Below, in pieces: positions 25,218 through 36,499 of a stretch of 64,000 nt of DNA. Within the stretch, counting starts at the first letter, position 1; every line of letters begins with the position of its first letter. Under the pieces are notes generated by a model. That model did not search any database, was not told where the DNA came from, and worked only from the letters and a program-made list of their open reading frames with translations. This DNA comes from Gymnothorax reevesii. Lineage: Eukaryota > Chordata > Actinopteri > Anguilliformes > Muraenidae. Made by a program: the position numbers and the translations under genes. The DNA lies in assembly GCA_029721435.1 (NCBI GenBank), contig CM056583.1, positions 70,364,120-70,428,119 of the forward strand, written 5' to 3'.

Positions 25218-27117
25218 CTGTAGCAGGCAAAGAGAGGTGCCATTATAGAGGATATGCAAAGAACAAGGCATGATGGAGGACTACAATCAATCTATAATCA
25301 CACAAAGACATAACAGCAGCAAGATATTATCACTAATATTATCATCTCTTATCGATACTCATTAAAGGGACTTCCTGCAATATCATTACGGTTTTAGATT
25401 ATGTTTCAATATGTATTACACTGGCTAGGGCAATTCTGGGGTATGCGACTTTATGCCATGGCTATCAAACCCTACTCAGTGGAAAACTGCTGGTCTCAAG
25501 TAACATGGTCACCAGTCCCCGCAGTTACAGCTCAAATCCATAATTTTACAAAATTTTAATATATGGCAGTCCCTGAAGTTCAGAGAAAATGAATGTTCAC
25601 GGGCAGAAAATATATGGGACCACTACATTAAGGCAAGAAAGTACACTTCAAATAACGCCAAAGCAGCTTAAAAACACCCGAAATTGCCCTTAAATTAAAT
25701 GGTGTGCAGCCTGCAGAGCTTCTTCAAGTTGCTAAAGACTCCTATGCATTTCTGCCACTTGCCCAAACCCTCTGTAAACCATCACTCTCTGCTGCTGCTA
25801 GGACAGTTGCCTGCTGCTGCACCATTCCTTCCTGCTGCCAGTTAGCATACCACCTCCGCCCAGCATCCACCTAAGGACTCTGAGTTTCCTTCAGCAGGGA
25901 AACAAAATCATGGCACCCAGCTTTTCTTAAAGCTCAATAGGTTGCAGGGTGCACCATGGTCAGAGCATACATCAGCTCCAAACTATCATGCAGCAATTAA
26001 CTGTTTAAATGAGAGAGGGCTAAGTGAAGTACATTTATCCACATAATGACAATGTAATATTTATGTAAAGTTATCCTGCAATGTTACATTATTTAACATA
26101 GAACATTGTGCTCTATGTGTTTTTGCACAGCCTCCATTGGGGGTTGGGGGGGGGCGAGTAGTTGCCAGTTGTTGGCACAGCCTTCCTGCAGTAATCTGGA
26201 CCACAAACTGAAAGGCTATTTATGTGGGAAAGGCGAGCGTGGGAACTGCCAAATTTATATGGTCCCCTGCTTTGAATGCAAATGTTCCCTTTTGCCGAAC
26301 CCTCACTGTTCTCCTGACTGATGCACAGCCGCTAATGATAATTAGGGATCACTCAAGTCTGCTAATAAGCAGTCACTTTGATCCTGGGAGTTTATTCTGG
26401 ATGATAGGTGGTTATTTCTGTCCTAATGGCAGAGGTTTAAGATGTGGTCTTCTCTTCAGCTTGAGAACCCCTGTCTGTCAGCACTGCCAAATTTAAGGAA
26501 ACTTCAACAACAACAAAATCCTGGCACAGCAACAGTATGTGAGTTGGCAATAGGCTGAACTCCACCATATAAATGTTCTTAAACACAGGTACATAGTGAG
26601 TGGGGCTAAGGAAAGAGGTTCACAACGGGTTCAAGGGAGTCCTAAAATACATCCAACCAACACCTAGGAATAAACTAACAGAGCCGTAGCACCTACAAGT
26701 TTCCTATAATGGATTTTGGGGGCGCGTAACAAACCCAAGCAAACTGCAACCAAATGGTGAATGCTTTAAGAAAGATAGAGTAAAAGATTTTTTTTTAAAT
26801 AACCGATTCTACTGACCAGAGTACTGTGTAATAACTGCATTGATTATTGACTTAACACGGCAAAGTAAACAGCCAATAACAAATTTAACGACATCAGCAC
26901 TGAAGAGTGAAAAGGGAAGAGATTAAAAGTTCACTTTCAGTAAAAGAACTGGTTAGAATCTTAGAAAAAAGAAGAAGTGGAACTGTACAATCACTAACAT
27001 AACTAAAAATAAACATGTACATTACCTCCTGAAACAGCAGTAAAAAAAAAAAAAAAATACTACTATAAAAAGCTCAGCGGGCACGAATAGACAAAAAAAA
27101 AAGCATGTGTGCACAGA

Positions 27118-27164
27118 CAAACACACACACATTGGCGCACACACACACACACACACGCACACTC
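27118..27164. repeat. interrupted (CA)n microsatellite
   Basis: Two CA runs separated by attggcg. Confidence 0.95.
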
Positions 27165-28363
27165 CACAGGATAGTGTCCTACATACCTTTATTAATTCAT
27201 ACATCAGTCAGAACTCTCATTGGCCCACCACAGTCCCAGTCAGCATGCAAAACCCAACAGCCAATAGATGTGAAAGGAGCCCAGCCTTCAGCCGCTATTC
27301 TTTTCCCTCGCAATGAGTAAAATCTGCACCTTCTTGCTCGCCCACAGGAGTAGAGTGAGCAGTGGTCCCTGTATAACTTGTACTCTTTTATTATCAGTTA
27401 AAGGGGAGGAGTTCTCAACACACCAAACTGCACGTCTGCTCTGAGGGGATGGAACACCTGTTGAGATATTTTTAAGCATTTCTTTGTCTCAAAGGACATT
27501 TTACAACAGACACCTGTACGAAGTTGCCCAGCTACAATCAGCAATGCCCTCACAGAGAACATTTTGAAATTCTCAAATCTTATCAAATTATCAGAACCAG
27601 GCAAGGTTTAAACAGACACTCTCCACTCTAACAGAAAATACAACATAACATCTACAGTTCCTAAAAGCTTAAGCTGCCACAACTGTCACAAAATGAAATG
27701 ACTTCTTTGGACACATGACCCAACTGTTCATACAATGGCCGATTTAATCACTCTGACTGACTGAATATGAACACTGCCCATACTTTGAATAAATTTATAA
27801 CACAAAATAAATAGTAAGCAAGCAGAAGTACTTCATTAAGCCTGTGTCCTGAAAACAAATCTGCACTCCAAGCACACAAGGGCTTCTAAAGGTGTTTAGA
27901 GAGGAATAAGTACTCCCTAATCATGTCCAGACAATGGTCAGCCACCATTGCTCAGGGCATTCACCAAAAGCCCCGCCGTAGCATGCCCAAGCTCGCAAAA
28001 ATCAGTTATTTCAGAGCTGTGGCTCTTTCAGTATCTTTCCAATATCAGCTGCAGAGAGACACAGCAGAGCAGAGGCTATGAGAGCTCCATCAGGCAGCCC
28101 TGCCATTCCTTAAGTAGTATAACAGCTCCAGGAAAAAAACAGAATTGGCTGGCTTCAGCATGCACTGTAAACAGGACCACTCTTTCTCCCAGGCTGATGG
28201 GAATCCTGACCCTCACATAGACCAGTATGTAGTCAGAAAAGTCATGCTGGAAGGGAGAGATGATTTGATACAGAATTCAATGAAAAAAGGGTACCAGACA
28301 CACTACAAGCCCATTATAAAAAAAAAGAGGACAAGAGAGGTGTATGAACTAGAAAGACTATTG

Positions 28364-28597
28364 CAGAACTCCTTAACCTGACCACTTCTACAGAACTAGC
28401 CCCAAACCAGGAGAGCTCAAGCACTCTTGAGCTCAGAGAGGACATTTAAATGTAACAGGGGAGACTGACATTTTGATGTCAACTGACGTCTTTTTCAGAC
28501 TCCTGTTACATTTCAGTGTCTTTTCTGACGTCAAGAGTGCTCCAGCTCTCGTTATTCTGGGCTAGTCCTCAGGAATTGGTCCAGGTGAGGAGTTCTG
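28364..28597. repeat. 234 bp palindrome, probable hairpin MITE
   Basis: The left arm from 28364 (cagaactcct) and the right arm to 28597 are reverse complements with scattered mismatches over more than 90 bp each. Matching blocks include agaactcc, actagccc, gagagct, gcactcttga and aaatgtaacagg, in mirrored order. The spacer near 28465-28495 is short. The transcript of either strand could fold into a long hairpin. No open frame of note lies within it. Confidence 0.8.
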
Positions 28598-29443
28598 ATT
28601 TATGATTCGATATAGAGGAGACCATCATTAGTGAAGAGCTAAAATGTGAATTCCCATTCCTGCTTAGAAGTAGTGGCGATTGTAGAATACCAATCAGTGC
28701 ATTTATGGAAATAGATGGAAACACAATAATATACCAACCAGCATGTACAGGAGTCCTATAAATTACTCACATCAGTCCAAGTCTGGTTGATATTTGCTGT
28801 AAAATGCTGTCCTTATAGTGAATTATGTCTTTTAATTATTTTGTATACTGCTTTTCAGCATTTTGTGTGAACATGTGCGTGTTCAAGAGAGTTAAAGCAT
28901 GTGTCCACAAAGTGCCCATGTGTGTTTGGACTTCAGCATGTGCACATACTGAATTTGTGAGTGGAGAGCACAGTGATCACTTGCATGTGCGCAGTGCCAA
29001 GACTAAGAGCGGGAGCTGCTACAGGCACAGAAAGCAGACTTGTTACGTAACCTAGCCTCTGTCCCGCCAGTTAGCAGGTAGGGACCCGCAGCGGCAGAAA
29101 ATGGAGCACAGAACACACACAAGTGCAGTACAGACTGCCGAGCATCAACATTACTAGCATTACTGCTCATCCGCTGCAAACAGGAAACCTAAGACCATCA
29201 TTAAATGTCCACGCCTGGAGGAGGGCCATCAGAAACAAGAGCAGCTGACTGACTGTACGTGCAGAAGGGCGCAGAGATTCCACATTCCCCTTAATGCCCC
29301 AAATTTCTATGTTCATATCCAGACCAAAGCAGATAGACAGACAGGAGAAACAGAGCTAAGGAATGACTCATTCCTATTAGAGGCTACAGACAGGGAGATC
29401 CCAGGCCTTTTCTCAGCCCTGCAGCCACCTCTGAGGATATATA

Positions 29444-30035
29444 CACTGAATAAAAATATAAACGCCTCGTGTCAAATTTTAGAGTTTTTATTAACAAAAA
29501 ACTGGAACCCGCATTCATCTGTTAATAGCACTCTTCTCCAGCGTGCCAAGGGCCATCGAACGCGTCCGTTTGCCCATGCGAGTCGGTTCCGATGCCGGAC
29601 AGCGGTGAGACGGACTCTCAAACGGCCTGTCGCCCAATAGTTAATATTCAGCCGCACAGCCACCGCTCTGGTGGACATCCCTGCATCCAGCATGCCAATG
29701 GTACAATCCCGCATGACCTGAGACATGTGAGGTATGATGAGTTTTGACAAAATCTGACATTTTGGGGTGGCCTTTTATTGTCCCCAGTATAAGGAGTGTC
29801 TGGGTACTGCTCATTCTGTCTGATCACTATCTGGAAATTCCACACCCATGTACTGAGTGAAATCACTGCATCACTGAGCAAATTCTCACAGACAGAAACA
29901 TGGATTTAATAATGGTACACAAATCAAGAGAAATATCCCTATTGTACAAGTGAAAGTCAGCATATGCTCACTTAGAGTTGTTAACTCCACGTGGCATCAA
30001 TATTTGACATGGGGCGTTTATATTTTTGTTCAGTG
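29444..30035 (-). mobile_element. internally deleted Tc1-like transposon, third lineage
   Basis: The ends are inverted repeats of the common fish type CACTGAAYAAAAATATAAACG: the left starts at 29444 after TA, the right ends at 30035. At 592 bp it is far shorter than an autonomous copy (about 1.6 kb), so most of the transposase gene has been lost. Confidence 0.85.
29472..29750 (-). pseudogene. fused Tc1-like transposase remnant
   Basis: An open frame of 92 codons. Its first part resembles a transposase N terminus (GMLDAGMSTRAVAVRLNIN) and then jumps, without the DNA-binding linker, to a catalytic-core piece (WPLARWRRVLLTDECGFQFF) holding the first catalytic Asp. The later catalytic residues are missing. 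It is consistent with an internal deletion between the two segments. Confidence 0.8.
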
Positions 30036-31038
30036 AATATGCATTTGATTGATCTAGAAACGGAGACAAATCAAAATGCCTCAGTGTCTTTGACCATTTA
30101 AAATGGATAGTATCCATCTGTAGAAAAGTAAAAAGGCTGTGAATGGAAAAGGTATGAGCTTGTTCAAGTAGTCAGCAGCAAAATCATTCAAGATTTGAAC
30201 AAACTCACCAAAATGGTGATGCTCACAGAGAATGATTCAATATTTTCAAATTTAGAAGTTGTACGTTTGTACACCCAATGGTTAAAGTTGTACGACTGCA
30301 GTGATGGCTGCTTTGCTGAAATGAGAGGAGGAATGAAAAATTCCTTTTAACTAATGAGTAGCATGGACCTCTTTCCAATGATTTTCCTTGATTAACAAGT
30401 TTTCTCACGATAATAGAATTTAAATGTCGATTGATTTTCAGAATAATCAATCGGCAGTTAAACGCACAGTTGTCTTCTCAATGCAATGCTGGGACAATTA
30501 AATAGTACAACGTGTAATTCAGAATTTTTTTTTCTCTTCACAAAAAAGATAGAACTACTATATTTAACTACTACATAAAGTTAACATTCATGTTTGCTTT
30601 TGGCATATCCCAAATGCAGGTTAGCCAACCTGTGCTTTATGTCTGTTTAAATAACAAAGTAAACAAAGATGTGTAAAATATATTCACAAATAAATAACGT
30701 TAACTATGATTGAAATGAAACTTTTTATTGCAGTATCATGATACCTTGATGAGAAGAACTGGCCACATCTGATGGTGCTGAGTGTTTTCCAAGCTCACAT
30801 AATGTTAATTCAAATAAATGATTGAAAACAGGTCGAGACCAATCACTAGTTTAAAGCTATGTTCTTGTCCTCCCTAAATTTCAGCACACCAGCTGTCACA
30901 GTTGTACACTTAAATTTGTTTAAGGGGTCTTCAGGGTAAAGTGTAGAAATAAACATAATAATGTAAAAAATAAGAAATTAACATACTCAACAAGATTCTA
31001 ACTTCATAAAATGTAGTATTTTGATAAAAATGTACATG

Positions 31039-31052
31039 GTTGCCATGGAAAC
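31039..31052. promoter_or_regulatory. X-box-like RFX site
   Basis: GTTGCCATGGAAAC is one base away from the symmetrical RFX consensus GTTGCCATGGCAAC. It lies in the probable 5' intron of rhobtb2. A single motif match is weak evidence of function. Confidence 0.35.
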
Positions 31053-34023
31053 AGCACTTTAATGAAAAAATCTGAAATCATTTTGTGGCACTGATATTTC
31101 AATAACCCGTGGTCAGATTTTACTTAAATTAGTCTCTTATGAAAGGTTTAAGATAGCTCTATGAAAATGCATAGGATTTTTTTTGTTTGGAACATTTATG
31201 AATAATTAATGAGCTCTGTTATGTAACCATAACAAGTCCCTATCATCAACTTGCTTCATTTTCCAAATTAATCCCCCAGGGATGCACCAATCTAGAAAAT
31301 CCTGTCATTTCCTAGATCTCCTACAGATACAACTTCAGTCCAAATTTCAAGTCAATCTGATGAATATTAATGATTTTATGAATGCCACAAGACTGAAAAT
31401 CAATCAAAATCGTGACTCGGTAATTTGCATTAAAAGTCACAAGTAATAATTGCGGCAGAGGAAAAACATAGATTCTTGGTGTTTACTGGCATCTCATTGC
31501 ACTCCTTTATTTATTTCATTTGTTTAATGTGAAAATCTAAAATTTTTGAAAAAAAATGTTTTACCCTGAAGACTCCTTAAAGGATAAACTGTCTCCTGCC
31601 TCCGGGCTGCTTCTAGCCAGTGTGCCATATGACTCCCAGAACAGACTTTATTCTGAACACATTTCACTATCAGTGATACCATGTAGAATTATCCTCATCA
31701 TACTGTATGAACAGAGAGTTGTTTACTTAGTATTTTAAAAACAATTAAATTGTGTTTGCTTGATTATACAGCAGAGCATTTTTAGTATTGGTGGACACAA
31801 CAGCAGTTGTGTTTGGCTGTTGGGTGTCAGAACACTCACTGGAAAGCAGACACTTTGGGTCTTCTGCAAGAGAGTTTTATTAAACCTTGCTCTGAAAGAG
31901 CTATGGGATATTGACATTGCTGTTAACAGGAAAATAGCAGACTTTTTTTGTGTTTCAATTAACAATTTGAAGTATGTATTATTTGGTTCAGCTCTATCTT
32001 AAAATTATCGAGAAAATATTTTGTAACAACTTAGGGGCAGTTCTCCTGTTGGTAGTTTCCATTAGATGAAAGTTGTCTTTCACTTCAACTTTAGCTATTT
32101 ATTGAATATCAGATTCCTCAAATGTTGATGTGTGTTCTGCACATTCAACAGGAACTACCCAAGCGCTGCAGTGTCCACCTACAGATGTCCCATATCTACC
32201 AAGCATCAACTTCACATTTGCCATAGAACATGAACTGAGCACATACTGCTTTATTGCGGCAGAGGATCATTCAATCCAGCCAATTTTCCTCGAATCTGGA
32301 GTGCATCCAGTACTGGTCTGGAGGCTGGTCTGGTTCACAAAAGTCCAGTGCACAATGGAATTAACGTAGCTTATTCCCTGAGGGGCAACTTCATGCTGGT
32401 CTCTACTTTTAATCAACACTTGGGGGGGGGGAGGGGTCAATGATTTATTAGATTCTATATGCAAGAACGTCCAATTAGACAACGGCACAAATTACACAAG
32501 GCATGCAGGGATTAAAATAGGAAATTCAAGTGGGTGGGACAGATGGCTAACAATGATAAAAATGCCCCTCTGAGCACACAAGGCACATCTCAAGTCTGCC
32601 TGTTGTTCACTCCCCTCACACCATGCTGAAATTCATAAACACATTGCGTTCAATGCAGCACCTGAATTTTCTGTTAAATGTCCAATTAACTTTAAGTGAC
32701 AACTGCATTACTCCGTAGACTAATTTCATAGCCCACTCTTTAATTTTTGAAAAAAAGGAAACACTGAATAGTTCCACAGCAAAAAGTTTCATTTCACTTT
32801 TCTTTAAAAATTCTACTGTAAGGATGCCTGTACAATCTTTGATCAGGCTCTCAGGTTAACAAACAGTTCAGAAACAGAAATTCCAAGAATCAATAAATGT
32901 AGGTACAGACATATATAGTCTAAATGATAAAACAGTTCCTTGCAATAAATTCCGAGATTTTTGACCCGTTGAATGAATCAAATTAATTTGAAGTTACTTA
33001 ATTCAGTTACGTGGAACGGCTTCACTTTTTCAGAGCATTTTCAGTCTACTTCACTGCACATTACACGAATCATACAGTGTCAGTTTATTTTCAGGCTAAA
33101 CTGTGGTGTGTAATTGCGCATTTACGGCTGCTGCATTATGAATATTTACAGAGACCGTCTTTCCCCTGTATTTAACAAATTATTGAGATGCTGGAAAAGT
33201 CAGGCCCGGAAATAATATGCCATGTGTGAGTCATAATTTTAGCAATTGCACTGTTAATAGTCACTGTTCCATATTTTTGTTCATTCATCGAAGCTGCCTT
33301 TCCAAGTGATCCACGTAAGCCAGTAAGGTGCGTTTTAAAACGCCCGAATTTGTTATTCTCATTGTTAGACTCAAAAGCAGTCGGAGCGACATTGATGAGA
33401 TGCCTTAAAATCAAAAGATGCGTCCATTTCACTCCAAGATATCCGGCCTTATCGTAGGATAGTGCTCAACTCAGACGTGATCAGATAAAGCATCCTAATA
33501 TTCCAAAAGCAGGGAGACAGGATGAATGTACAACAGACTGCCAACAGCTTGCAAACCGAAAGGGCAGTGATAGAGGTATCTGTATGAAAAAGGACGACAT
33601 AATGAGCGGTGATTTATACGAAGTTATATTTACAGCATCTTTTTTTTTCAATGGACCTCATTTAATCCGCTCCGAGTGCCTGAATGAAATGATATAAGCG
33701 TGTCATTACAGCACGTAAAAGCGTAATGTCTCGATCTGAACCAAGCCCATCCCTCATGCCATTGAATAGAAGTGGGAACATTCTGGCAGACAAAGCAGCA
33801 ACACTGTCTCATATCACGCATGAAAAGGAAATGCCATAAATGCATGTTCCAAACTGAGATGACAAACTGTGCACATTCTTATTCAATAATAGCCTTCCAT
33901 CCGTATATCATTATGCGAAATGTTTAGTTTTTAAAGCTCAGCCGAAAAAGAAAAATAATAATAAAGCTTGGTGTAAAACGTGGCTCTTGTACTCGAGCTA
34001 AGCAATCAGAGAAGTATTCCTAC

Positions 34024-34434
34024 CTTCCAACTGTTCTGGAATTGACCCACATGCCACTCCTCACTCCAAGACTCAGCGAGGGGCAGAGTACCCTGGTATG
34101 CGCGTCCTACGGCGATGCAACGTTACTGATGCAATTCACCTGTCACAAAGCAACATCTCATTGCCCTTCTTCTGAATTCACCGGGCTGAGCGGAAAATGT
34201 ACCAGCTCTTTATCATCTGCTCTCTCTAAACTCCACTGTGTGTCCGCGCATGAGTCTATATTGAAATCTCCTTCAATCGGATTCGCTATAATCTTAAATG
34301 TTGCTTCCGCCTTGCGTGCTGCTTCGCGCGGAGGCTGCCTACTCTGATGTTTTCATTTCTTGGACGGAGAGTCCGCTGACACTCCCATTCTTATCACTTT
34401 GCGTCACGATTCCTTTCCCGCCCATGATTTAGAT

Positions 34435-34440
<6 letters not shown>
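34024..34440 (-). promoter_or_regulatory. candidate rhobtb2 promoter and non-coding first exon
   Basis: CpG dinucleotides cluster here. Read on the minus strand there is a GGGCGGG Sp1-type box near 34422 and a CRE-like gtgacgcaa near 34402-34410. A splice donor follows at 34024/34023 (GGAAG|gtagga). Position, strand and the acceptor just before the rhobtb2 ATG fit a 5' non-coding exon. A 101-codon plus-strand frame over the region is most likely a by-product of the base composition. Confidence 0.45.
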
Positions 34441-34500
<60 letters not shown>

Positions 34501-34501
34501 G
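34435..34501. repeat. (GATA)16 microsatellite
   Basis: An uninterrupted GATA run of about 67 bp, immediately upstream of the candidate rhobtb2 promoter. Confidence 0.98.
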
Positions 34502-34935
34502 TAGTGGTGGTGGGAGTAGTAGTATTAGTACAAGTAGTAGTAACAGCAGCGGCAGAAAAAAGCAACAGCCTTAAAGTGGATATGTATACACTGGATTCCA
34601 GAAGGTTATGGATTCAAGCCCCTGGTGGGCACAGATAGTAAAATCAGGAAATATAAATAATTAAACAAGGCCTTTGATCCCACGGTAGTATTGCTCAATG
34701 AGAAGATTTGCCCCTGCCTTGTCTAATCAACTGTAAGTCACTTAGGGCAAAAGCATCGGCTATAACTAATTCATAAATGTTGTTGTATTAACCCTGGGAA
34801 TCTAGTTTCAGAAATATGGAATGACCTCTATTGGTAGATTTCAGCATTGCACAGAGCTGTCCAAAAATTTATACACACTGAGGTAAAATACAGTATTTGG
34901 TCTTCCACAATTCAGTCGTGTTTACTACGGTAGGC

Positions 34936-35160
34936 CAGTGGTTCCCAACCCAGTCCTCAAGGACCCCCTGCCCTGCAGGTTTTTGCTCTCTTTCTACTCT
35001 TTCACACCTGATCCATTTAAGGGCTTCATGCTGATTGGTTGAAAAAGATCGACCTGAACGAAGGTGCATTGGGCCTTAAATGGATAAGGTATGCAAAAGT
35101 AAAGCTGCAACAAAAACCTGCCAGACAGGGGGTCCTTGAGGACTGGGTTGGGAACCAATG
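34936..35160. mobile_element. hAT-type MITE, copy 1 (225 bp)
   Basis: The ends are inverted repeats starting CAGTGGTTCCCAACCC and continuing through agtcctcaagga. The 8 bp on each side (cggtaggc and ctattggc) agree at 5 of 8 positions, fitting a worn 8 bp hAT target duplication. It has no coding capacity. Confidence 0.8.
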
Positions 35161-36104
35161 CTATTGGCTAACGAAGTAGATTTGACTCCAGATATGTAAA
35201 ATTGAATAAAACAGTTCATGAACAGTTAAACTTGCCTGCTTACAAAGGGAGCCTTGAAAGAGGGTACGAGCACTTTACTTTCTTCCCTGGCTCAGTAAGG
35301 CATGGAATGCCAATGTCCATGTCTGGCACGCATCTTGAGAAAGTGCTGCCCTCTGGCTTCCTTGGCACAGGCAGAATAGAGTCCAGGAGAATGACGAGGC
35401 TACAGTACACTGGGGAGTTTGGAAGGAGGGAGAATGTGGACTTTGGAACAACTCCCAGCCTGAGCTCACAGGAGGAGTGTATCTTCCTTCGAGTAGAGAC
35501 CATAACAACTATAACCACCGCCAACACAGCCAAACAAGCACTACAGTACTGTATACAGTAGTCTGAGGGACTAGTCTCAGTCATTTTGCTTTGGCATACT
35601 GCCCTTTCAGTATAATTTCTTTGGTGTGATTTGCATTGCACATACTGCACTGGCACAGCAGCCACTTCATGAAAGACTGACCAAAACAAAAAATGATTGA
35701 TTTTATACAAAACTGAACCAAAAGCAGGCAAAACAATGGCAGTTAGTGGGGGGCTAGCAGTTGCACAGTTGAAAAGTAATCTAATAAGCCTACACCTTTG
35801 GATGTGTATGCAATGCCCTATCACCCATCGTCTGCCACAGAGCAGGCAGACTGTGCAGTTGGCACACATTGTGCGCAGAGCTCAATAAAGGGCAGAACAG
35901 TTCGCTTGAAAAAGAACCAGTCACTCTTAAATCAAATGGATGTGCTGGCATTCTTCCTGAGAGCTGAGGGTCTCTACGCCTTGTCCATCCCAGTGACAAA
36001 GACACTGTTCCTACACATCCGTCACAAAGCTCAGTGCACAATGTTCTGTTCCACTTCTGCGGTCTCGGAAAGCCACCGCCACATAATACGACTGTCGTCA
36101 AAGT

Positions 36105-36208
36105 CAGTGGTTCCCAACCCAGTCCTCAAGGATAAGGTGTGCTAAAGAAGTGTTGCAACAAAAACCTGCAGGACAGGGGGTCCTTGAGGACTGGGTTGGG
36201 AACCATTG
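36105..36208. mobile_element. hAT-type MITE, copy 2 (104 bp)
   Basis: It has the same ends as copy 1 but a shorter, different centre. The flanking 8 bp (gtcaaagt and atctaagt) agree at 6 of 8 positions. The two copies lie 945 bp apart and support each other as one family. Confidence 0.82.
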
Positions 36209-36499
36209 ATCTAAGTTACCACATCCAGTAAACATTCCAAAACACAACAGTATCGACTGAAGAAAGTTGAACTTTCCCCTCTCCCTCCATTGGTCAGGTA
36301 CAACATACATTCTCTCCAAAGGAACTTAGCCAGTCGTGCAGTACATTTGTTTATGTGAGTACCGATCGATTCTCTAAACAGGTACAAGCCTTTTTGAGTG
36401 CGATGATGTCTTTTCACAGCTCCATGGGGTCAGAATCCTGGAGCTAAGCTGTTACAATCCCTAGCAATTTCATACATTGAGAGAGATCTCCTGGCATCT

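Larger units (their letters stand above)
25218..34023 (-). other. probable 5' intron of rhobtb2
   Basis: Inferred to span from the donor at 34023 to the acceptor at 25218. No coding gene is recognised inside. It contains a CA microsatellite, a long palindrome, a deleted Tc1 copy and an X-box-like site, listed separately. The homeobox-site-like patch around 26328-26345 (taatgataattaggg) and the AT-rich stretch at 33-33.9 kb could be regulatory, but this is inference. Confidence 0.4.

Noticed and set aside
25208..25243. Upstream in-frame ATG for rhobtb2
   Set aside because: It lies before a good splice acceptor at 25218. The downstream ATG gives the conserved N terminus.
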